Below the pieces are notes generated by a model, which did not search any database, was not told where the DNA came from, and worked only from the letters and a program-made list of their open reading frames with translations. The translations under genes were made by a program, and so were the position numbers. Of a stretch of DNA of 64,000 nucleotides, positions 57,996-64,000 are shown piece after piece; the first letter of the stretch is position 1, and each line of letters opens with the position of its first letter. Origin of the DNA: Mariprofundus ferrooxydans PV-1. Lineage in GTDB: Bacteria > Pseudomonadota > Zetaproteobacteria > Mariprofundales > Mariprofundaceae. The stretch covers positions 314,150 through 378,149 of the forward strand of contig NZ_DS022294.1 of the NCBI RefSeq assembly GCF_000153765.1. Direction: 5' to 3'.

Positions 57996-60325
57996 AGGCC
58001 CCGCAGGCAGCCTCACCGCACCCTACATGGGCTTATGCCGGTAAGGATATCGTGGGCACCGGTCTCGGCTCTTCACGTCTGTGGTTTACTGTCGCACGGG
58101 GTATCGTCACGGAAGTGTACTATCCGCGCATTGATATCCCGCAAATCAGGGACCTCGGTTTCATTATTGCTGACGATCAGGGGTTCTGGGTCGAACTGAG
58201 CCGACTGGGCTGCTACGAAGTAAGCCTGCCCGCTCCGGGAGTACCCGCCGTTACAATCATTCACCGGCATCCGCGTTTTACCTTCACGCTACAAATCTGC
58301 CCTTCACAACAGCGCGATACGCTGCTGCTGCGTTACAGACTCGAAGGCGACAAAAACCTGCGACCCTACGCTCTTCTGGCTGCCCGTCTGGGCGGGGATG
58401 CGGAAAACAACCGGGCATTCGTCGGCAAACACAACGGACGCACCACCCTATGGGCTGAGCAGGGACCTTTCGGCCTGGCACTGGTGGCGGCGAATGAAAC
58501 AGGCGCCTCCGACGCCTGGGGACGCTGCTCCGCAGGCTGTCTCGAAGCCAGCGACGGATGGCAGGATTTTAACAGGAACGGGCGCATGACGTGGCAGCAC
58601 GACAGCGCAGGACCTGGCGCAGTCTGCCTTTTGGGCGAACTGCCGGCGCATCAGACCACCCTCGCCCTCGGTCTGGGAACCAGTAAGGAGTCGGCGGCGA
58701 CGCTGGCCGTGGCAAGTCTGATGGAAGATTTTTCAACGACATGGGACAAACAATGCCGAGCATGGAAAGAGTGGATGAAAGGGTGCCAATTTCCCGATTT
58801 ACCCGCCCCTCTGCGCGAGATACTGGCGCTCTCCGGCATGGTGCTCAAAACACATCAGGATCGCACCTATGCCGGCGCTACGGTGGCAAGCCTCGCTATC
58901 CCCTGGGGCGAATCCAGCCAGAGTCGTGGCGGTTATCATCTGGTGTGGTGTCGCGATCTGGTGGAGACCGCCGGCGCGATGGTGGCGATGGGGGCGCTCG
59001 AGGATGCCCGCGACGTACTGCGTTATCTGATTGCCACGCAGCAGGAGGACGGGCACTGGTTACAGAACCAGTGGCTGGGAGGCACCCCGTTCTGGCAGGG
59101 CATCCAGCTTGATGAGGCGGCATTCCCTGTGCTGCTGGCATCCGCTTTGCGTGAGCAGGGTGCACTGGACGGCATTCCGATTACCGACATGGTGCGAAGG
59201 GCGCTTACCTTCATTGCCCGCGAGGGCCCTGCCACCGGCCAGGACCGATGGGAGGAGGACCCCGGCGTCAACACCTTCACCGTCGCCATCGCTATTGCGG
59301 CGCTGGTGGAGGGCAGTACATTTCTCGATGGCGAGGCGCGGCAATTTGCACTCCTGCTTGCCGACAACTGGAATGCCAGACTCGATGACTGGACGGTAGT
59401 AACGGACACACCTCTGGCGCGACGTCTCGGGGTCTCGGGCTATTATATCCGGACAGCGCCAGCAGATGTGCTGGTACATGACGGTGCCAAGTCGGAGCAT
59501 ATTCTGATCAAGAACCGTGCTATTGACCCGGATTTACCCGCCAATGAACAGATTGGAACGGACTTCCTGCAACTGGTGCGCTACGGATTGAGACAACCTG
59601 ACGACCCGGTCATTGTCGACAGCCTGAAAGTCGTCGATCAATTACTCAAAACAGAAACACCCAACGGCCCCGTCTGGCACCGCTACAACGGTGATGGCTA
59701 CGGTGAACACAATGACGGCAGCGCTTTCGACGGCAGCGGTCGCGGTCGTGGCTGGCCGCTATTGAGCGGCGAGCGCGGTCATTATGCTCTGCTGGCAGGA
59801 GAAGACCCCCTGCCCTATCTCAAATCCATGGCAGCCATGACCGGTTCTGCAGGTTTGTTGCCGGAACAGGTATGGGACTGGGTAGCGATGCCCGAGCATC
59901 ATCTGGAAACGGGCAAACCCAGCGGTTCCGCTATGCCGCTGGTTTGGGCGCACGCCGAATTTATCAAGCTGTGCTACAGTCGTGCGACGGGCTACCCTGT
60001 GGATCGGCCTGTTGCCACATGGAACCGTTATCAGGGAAGGCGGCCGGAAATTTCTCATACAATCTGGGGTCCGCGCTATCGCCCCCGCCGTATAGAGGCG
60101 GGTAGTCAATTCACCATTGCACTCAGGGCGCCAGCTCGTGTGCACTGGGGCACGAACGGCTGGCAACATATTCAGGACATTGATACACGGGATACCGGGA
60201 TTGGCGTGCATGTGGTGGATCTTCCTCTCACCGAACTCGACGCCGGGGAGAGCGTTCAATTCACCTTCTACTGGCCGGACCGGAAAGAGTGGGAAGGCCG
60301 GGATTACACAATGCAGATTATCTGA
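57992..60325 (+). CDS. GH15 glucoamylase-like glucan 1,4-alpha-glucosidase
   Basis: The 777-residue protein has an N-terminal beta-sandwich (about 1-260: RLWFTVARGIVTEVYYPRID, DLGFIIADDQGFWVEL) and an alpha/alpha barrel (about 270-680). The latter shows GYHLVWCRDLVETAGAMVAM, FWQGIQLDEAAFPVLLAS and LLPEQVWD, the last with the catalytic base Glu. A C-terminal beta domain follows. It splits terminal alpha-1,4 glucose from glucans. No signal peptide is visible, so it may act on cytoplasmic glycogen. It is coupled to the 40-codon ORF and followed 24 bp later by an SDR gene. Confidence 0.9.
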   Translation: MKAPQAASPHPTWAYAGKDIVGTGLGSSRLWFTVARGIVTEVYYPRIDIPQIRDLGFIIADDQGFWVELSRLGCYEVSLPAPGVPAVTIIHRHPRFTFTLQICPSQQRDTLLLRYRLEGDKNLRPYALLAARLGGDAENNRAFVGKHNGRTTLWAEQGPFGLALVAANETGASDAWGRCSAGCLEASDGWQDFNRNGRMTWQHDSAGPGAVCLLGELPAHQTTLALGLGTSKESAATLAVASLMEDFSTTWDKQCRAWKEWMKGCQFPDLPAPLREILALSGMVLKTHQDRTYAGATVASLAIPWGESSQSRGGYHLVWCRDLVETAGAMVAMGALEDARDVLRYLIATQQEDGHWLQNQWLGGTPFWQGIQLDEAAFPVLLASALREQGALDGIPITDMVRRALTFIAREGPATGQDRWEEDPGVNTFTVAIAIAALVEGSTFLDGEARQFALLLADNWNARLDDWTVVTDTPLARRLGVSGYYIRTAPADVLVHDGAKSEHILIKNRAIDPDLPANEQIGTDFLQLVRYGLRQPDDPVIVDSLKVVDQLLKTETPNGPVWHRYNGDGYGEHNDGSAFDGSGRGRGWPLLSGERGHYALLAGEDPLPYLKSMAAMTGSAGLLPEQVWDWVAMPEHHLETGKPSGSAMPLVWAHAEFIKLCYSRATGYPVDRPVATWNRYQGRRPEISHTIWGPRYRPRRIEAGSQFTIALRAPARVHWGTNGWQHIQDIDTRDTGIGVHVVDLPLTELDAGESVQFTFYWPDRKEWEGRDYTMQII

Positions 60326-60349
60326 AACCGGGACAAACAGGAGAGCAAT

Positions 60350-61141
60350 GTGATTGCAATCGAACTCAATGGCCGCAAGGCACTGATAACCGGCGGGGAT
60401 TCGGGGCTGGGCGCGGCGACGGCAAAATCTCTTGCCCAGGCTGGCGCCGATGTCGCCATCACCTATCGCTACCAATCCGCCGCCGCAGAAAAAGTGGCTG
60501 CTCAAGCGGAATCATTCGGCGTTAAGGCCCACACGTTTCAACTGGATAACATTGCAAGCAAGGAGGATGTAGACGCACTCTTCCGACAAGTGGATGAAAA
60601 GCTCGGCGGCCTGGATATTCTCGTCAATAATGCCGGCACGGACGGCCCGCGTGCGCTTTGCGCCGACAGCGACATTGAGGCCTGGCGTCAAGTCGTCGAG
60701 ATCGACCTCTTCGGCCCCTACTACTGCGCCCGCAAGGCTGTGCAACTGATGCGTAGTAAACAGGATCGCGGGGTGATTATTAATACCAGCTCCGTCCACG
60801 AGTATATCCCCTGGGCCGGGTACAGTGCATACACCAGCGCCAAGGCCGGATTGAGCATGTTCAGCAAGACACTGGCGCAAGAAGTGGCACCTGTTGGTAT
60901 CCGGGTTATTGCGATCGCCCCCGGCGCGATAAAAACCCCGATCAATGCCAACGTCTGGCAAGACCCCAAAGGGCTGGCGGACCTCGATGATAAAATACCG
61001 ATGGGCCGGGTAGGCGAGCCCGACGAGATCGGTCATGCGATTGCTTTCCTGTGCAGTGATCTCGCCAGCTACATCACCGGAGTCACGATTCCGGTCGATG
61101 GCGGCATGTTACTTTATCCGGATTTCCGTCAGGGCGGCTGA
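60350..61141 (+). CDS. SDR oxidoreductase (glucose-1-dehydrogenase-like)
   Basis: The 263-residue short-chain dehydrogenase has a GTG start behind AGGAG. The cofactor motif ALITGGDSGLGAATAKSLAQ, the NNAG loop (DILVNNAGTDGP), the Ser-Tyr-Lys site (NTSSVHEYIPWAGYSAYTSAKAG) and VGEPDEIGHAIAFL are intact. The sequence resembles glucose 1-dehydrogenases, and its position 24 bp after a glucose-releasing enzyme supports glucose oxidation, but substrate specificity cannot be read from these motifs. Confidence 0.82.
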   Translation: MIAIELNGRKALITGGDSGLGAATAKSLAQAGADVAITYRYQSAAAEKVAAQAESFGVKAHTFQLDNIASKEDVDALFRQVDEKLGGLDILVNNAGTDGPRALCADSDIEAWRQVVEIDLFGPYYCARKAVQLMRSKQDRGVIINTSSVHEYIPWAGYSAYTSAKAGLSMFSKTLAQEVAPVGIRVIAIAPGAIKTPINANVWQDPKGLADLDDKIPMGRVGEPDEIGHAIAFLCSDLASYITGVTIPVDGGMLLYPDFRQGG

Positions 61142-61254
61142 TTCATCATGCAGCCTATCCATGCTATGTTGCTACCGCAGCCTTTGACGCCATGCCCATG
61201 GCATCAAAGTATTTGCTCCTGCCCGCTACAGTCACCCAAAGTCCGACTAGGCTT

Positions 61255-62220
61255 CTAGGAGCCGGACAGCTTCTTGCCGCAATGCGGACAATGGCTGCTC
61301 TCCAGCTCACACATCAACGCAAATTCTGCACGGGTGACGGCCTGCGCATCTTCAGGGTCAAGACCAAGGCGCTTACGCATATCTTCCAGATGTTTCTGCT
61401 CCTCAGGTGTGATAAACCCGTCCTCCAGCGCTTCACGCACGCTGTTCTGGAACATGTCCCGCCGTTTTTGCAGCTCACGTGTGAAACCCGAGGCGATAAT
61501 ACCCGCAGGCATGGCGGCCATGCCAACACCGAGAATAGTGATGGCAACAGCAAACATTTTGCCGGCAACCGTAATCGGGATGGTATCGCCGTAGCCGACC
61601 GTGGTCAGCGTAACAGCCGCCCACCACATGGCGTGGGGAATGCTCCCGAATGCTTCCGGCTGGACATCGTGCTCAACCACGTACATGCCGCCTGCAGCCA
61701 GCACAATCAGCACCATTAAAATAAACATGGCGGAAGCCAGCACCGGGCCCTCCTGGCGAATAACCTGAATCAGCACTTCCAGCGAACGAAAGTGCCGCGT
61801 CAGCTTGAATACCCGCAGCAAGCGCAGCACGCGCAAGAAACGCGTATCCAGCGCCGTAAACATGGACAGATAAAAGGGCAGAATTGCAGCGAGATCCACA
61901 ACAGCCATAAAACTGACCATGTAGCGCAGACGACCGCGCACAGGCCGATAATAGCGCGTTTCCTCGACGCACACCCACAAACGCAGCAGGTATTCCAGCG
62001 TGAACACCAATACTGAAAAGGTTTCAAATCTATCGAAAAACAGGCGGTGGGCGGCATACACAGATTCAACCGACTCCAGAACAATGGCAATGACATTACC
62101 GACAATCAGCAGAAGAATAAAACCGTTGAATATTCTCCCCGACAGCGAGTGTTCGCCCTCCACCAATGTGTAGACCTGCTGACGCAGGTTATGCAGTACA
62201 GGTGAGGTCATATGTGCCAT
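61255..62220 (-). CDS. Six-helix voltage-gated potassium channel
   Basis: The 321-residue protein has six membrane helices. The voltage-sensor S4 reads DTRFLRVLRLLRVFKLTRHF with regularly spaced Arg/Lys. The pore has the filter TLTTVGYGDTIPIT. Residues after about 250 form a cytoplasmic coil ending in a zinc-knuckle-like CPHCGKKL. It is a Kv-type K+ channel and a second, distinct channel from the RCK protein 7 kb away. Confidence 0.92.
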   Translation of the reverse strand: MAHMTSPVLHNLRQQVYTLVEGEHSLSGRIFNGFILLLIVGNVIAIVLESVESVYAAHRLFFDRFETFSVLVFTLEYLLRLWVCVEETRYYRPVRGRLRYMVSFMAVVDLAAILPFYLSMFTALDTRFLRVLRLLRVFKLTRHFRSLEVLIQVIRQEGPVLASAMFILMVLIVLAAGGMYVVEHDVQPEAFGSIPHAMWWAAVTLTTVGYGDTIPITVAGKMFAVAITILGVGMAAMPAGIIASGFTRELQKRRDMFQNSVREALEDGFITPEEQKHLEDMRKRLGLDPEDAQAVTRAEFALMCELESSHCPHCGKKLSGS

Positions 62221-62367
62221 ATATCAACCCTATGTGCGTCCGTATTCATTGCAAGAGGAGCCCTGTGCAAGCATCTCATCGCCCTGCGGCCACCCTGCAG
62301 GTAAGAATACACCCTCAGCTGCTTGCCATTATTTTCAAGGCAGGCAGCTTTGTTAGCGATGGGTCAT

Positions 62368-63063
62368 ATGGCGAATAATCCTGCGACATACTTGGTTGCC
62401 CACCGCGGCGATCGGGCTGGCGGCGTGGAGAACACGCTTGCCGCTTTCGTCCATGCCGCTCGTGCCGGAGCGCGCTTTGCCGAATGTGATATTCAGTTCA
62501 CCTGCGAACTGATACCTGTCGTGCTGCATGACAACACTCTCGGACGCCTGTGCGACCGGGAAGATCTGTGTGTCGGCGACACCGATCTCTCCGCATTGAC
62601 GGTGGCATGCAGCCCCCGCTTTGAATTACTCACACTAAAAGCCTTGCTACAGTGGCTGCGCAAGCAGCCGCAGCTGACGCTGTTTGTCGAAGTCAAACCG
62701 GACATTCTTCACAGGCTCAGCCCCACCGTCGTGGCCGACCTGTTGGCCGAAGCCCTCCCGGCAGATCAGCTGCAGCAGCTGGTAGTGATCAGCGAATCCG
62801 GTCCCATCATTGATGCCTGCAAAACGCAGCTTGGCTGCCGCACCGGCTGGGTATCGGAAACGGCTCATCAGCCTGAGAGTGTCATCGATTACGTGTTCAT
62901 GCCGTACAGCCGCACAGCCGAAATAGAGGCATGGCATGCAAGAGGCGTCAAAGTCGGCCTGTATACGATCAACAGCCCGGATCTGGCCAGCGCGCTGTTG
63001 GCACAGCACGCCGACCTGGTTGAAACCGACCATTTTACGCACATGTCGGCTTTACTTGCCTGA
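62368..63063 (+). CDS. Glycerophosphodiester phosphodiesterase
   Basis: The 231-residue TIM-barrel enzyme has the GDPD signature LVAHRGDRAGGVENTLAAFV with the catalytic His-Arg-Gly, the pair FAECDIQF and VVLHDNTLGRLCD, and VEVKPD. It hydrolyses glycerophosphodiesters to glycerol 3-phosphate and an alcohol. No signal peptide is visible, suggesting cytoplasmic action. The frame is open from a TTG at 62323; ATG 62368 is chosen because family similarity begins there, and ATG 62359 is an alternative. Confidence 0.88.
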   Translation: MANNPATYLVAHRGDRAGGVENTLAAFVHAARAGARFAECDIQFTCELIPVVLHDNTLGRLCDREDLCVGDTDLSALTVACSPRFELLTLKALLQWLRKQPQLTLFVEVKPDILHRLSPTVVADLLAEALPADQLQQLVVISESGPIIDACKTQLGCRTGWVSETAHQPESVIDYVFMPYSRTAEIEAWHARGVKVGLYTINSPDLASALLAQHADLVETDHFTHMSALLA

Positions 63064-63066
63064 TGA

Positions 63067-63201
63067 AGCACAGGCGAAGGCAAGCTCACCACTGACCGGA
63101 AAGAGGCAGAGAAGGTGCTGCAGCTGACCGGCAAAACGATACCGCCACCGCACAAGGCCGATACCAGCCGGATCGCATTAACCCCTGCCGCCAAAGCCTG
63201 A
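63067..63201 (+). pseudogene. Possible C-terminal remnant of an unknown protein
   Basis: After the GDPD stop, another frame reads 44 codons without a start, KLTTDRKEAEKVLQLTGKTI, then a Pro/Lys-rich end and a stop. The composition looks like real protein, with charged helical and Pro-Pro-Pro segments. No family was recognised. Confidence 0.25.
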
Positions 63202-63249
63202 TTTAATCATAAGCCGCTTGTACGACCAACCAAACCCAATCAGTCAGGT

Positions 63250-64000
63250 TTATTGGGTAGCGTATTGTTTGTCTCGTTTTAAATCTTCAACCCAAATAAC
63301 GTCTGCTGGCCCAATCACGCCATCGTACAACCATTTCTTCTTGTGCTCTTTCATATCATAGGCATACAAAGAGCCACCATAACCAAATGAGGTGCGGTTT
63401 TTTCTCACAAACAGGACATCCGTTTCTGGAGCATAAAATACTGGGACCTCACATACCGCCCCATCCATTTTTAATATGCTCATCGTTCCACAGACTTTGA
63501 TGCTTGCCATCAAGGCTAGTCAGGACATACGGGTTCTCAGACTTTCGAACAGTAAAGAAAATATAATTATTGTATTTCCCTCTCCAGCACAACAACTCTT
63601 TTCGAGAAACGAACCACATTCGCGGAATACATTCACCAATCGGAGATGGCTTATACTCAAGGGTATTCAAATCAATCTCGTAGGTTTCATTTTCATACCC
63701 TTCCGGACCTGCAGCAACGACCCTGTCTTTTGAAACCGGAACGGGAAGGAAAGTTCCATTGTGGGCTCTGACAGATCGTTCAAGCACCTTCGTTACGGAT
63801 ATACAGGATGCACATCCAAATTCGCGATGCATAAAAACTCACGTGAATCCTTATCTGGTTTGGAAACAAAGAGCAATTTATTTTGCCCCCTAGAGCTATA
63901 GGGTATGTTCCCTGCACAAGTCTTGTTGCTTTCCAACTTGTTATGCTTCAAAGCTTCCAGAGACGCCTTCGCAGCTAGGGGATATAATCGCTGGGGCGAT
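63250..64000 (-). pseudogene. Frameshifted AT-rich gene running off the right edge
   Basis: Three minus-strand frames in a row read like one protein. From the edge to about 63790 one frame gives NKLLFVSKPDKDSREFLCIA and a stop. A second (63832-63449) gives RSVRAHNGTFLPVPVSKDRV and later KHQSLWNDEHIK. The third (63513-63250) continues as MDGAVCEVPVFYAPETDVLF and ends KQYATQ. The second shift lies in an A5 run near 63470-63476. Beta-rich composition hints at a propeller-like repeat protein, but no family was recognised. Base errors at homopolymers could produce part of this. Confidence 0.6.

Overview
The window reads as chromosomal DNA of a Gram-negative proteobacterium. It has lipopolysaccharide genes (kdsA, gmhA-like, ADP-heptose cytidylyltransferase), outer-membrane lipoproteins (LpoA, DolP and OmpA-like) and markers common in Gammaproteobacteria and their deep relatives (HflD, PdxB, Orn, YraN). 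A Zetaproteobacterium or deep gammaproteobacterium is a reasonable guess, but nothing seen here fixes the genus. Most of the window is dense, moderately GC-rich housekeeping DNA interrupted by clearly foreign pieces.

Region 1 (1 to about 8030) is the right-hand part of an integrated mobilizable element. From the right end inward it carries a large serine recombinase, a ribbon-helix-helix protein, a MobA/MobL relaxase with an RSF1010-like oriT just upstream, and a ruined restriction-modification locus. That locus holds a type III methylase start fragment and a type ISP enzyme cut by an IS4-family insertion with an intact 9-bp target duplication, then truncated again by an IS5-like element leaving the left edge. 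The element's right end lies in the H-box codons of a multi-PAS histidine kinase gene, so the kinase is split; its other half should lie left of the window.

Region 2 (about 8030 to 19300): the split kinase, trxB, aguB-aguA (agmatine to putrescine), mgtE, a response regulator with an orphan histidine-kinase dimerisation helix, mfd and serB. Region 3 (19300 to 22790) is an AT-rich insert holding one 1047-residue gene: a Sir2 domain fused to an APAZ-like region and a MID-PIWI Argonaute half. It is a single-chain relative of the Sir2/short-Argonaute defence systems and the most notable item in the window.

Region 4 (22790 to 36000): a DUF455 ferritin-like protein, hflD, a secreted small protein with an OmpA-like lipoprotein, a SulP transporter gene broken by a one-base frameshift, a SnoaL-like protein, a PilZ protein, then the conserved envelope block lpoA / rsmI-yraN-gmhA-(deoxyhypusine-synthase-like)-dolP-rfaE2-pdxB-orn. 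Region 5 (36000 to 52700) is largely core metabolism and translation on the minus strand: cysH, cysS, gltX, ftsB-eno-kdsA-pyrG, purL, a Tat-type rubrerythrin, and rpsP-rimM-trmD-(inactive rhomboid)-(SPOUT methyltransferase)-rplS. A beta-carbonic anhydrase is divergent from rpsP.

Region 6 (52700 to 64000) looks like a stress and ion-homeostasis accessory region: a RCK potassium channel with a DUF6394 partner, a glycine-zipper protein, two exported helical proteins (one YfdX-like), a GH15 glucoamylase with a 40-codon upstream ORF, an SDR dehydrogenase, a six-helix voltage-gated channel and a glycerophosphodiesterase. A frameshifted AT-rich pseudogene runs off the right edge. No tRNA, rRNA or CRISPR array was recognised.
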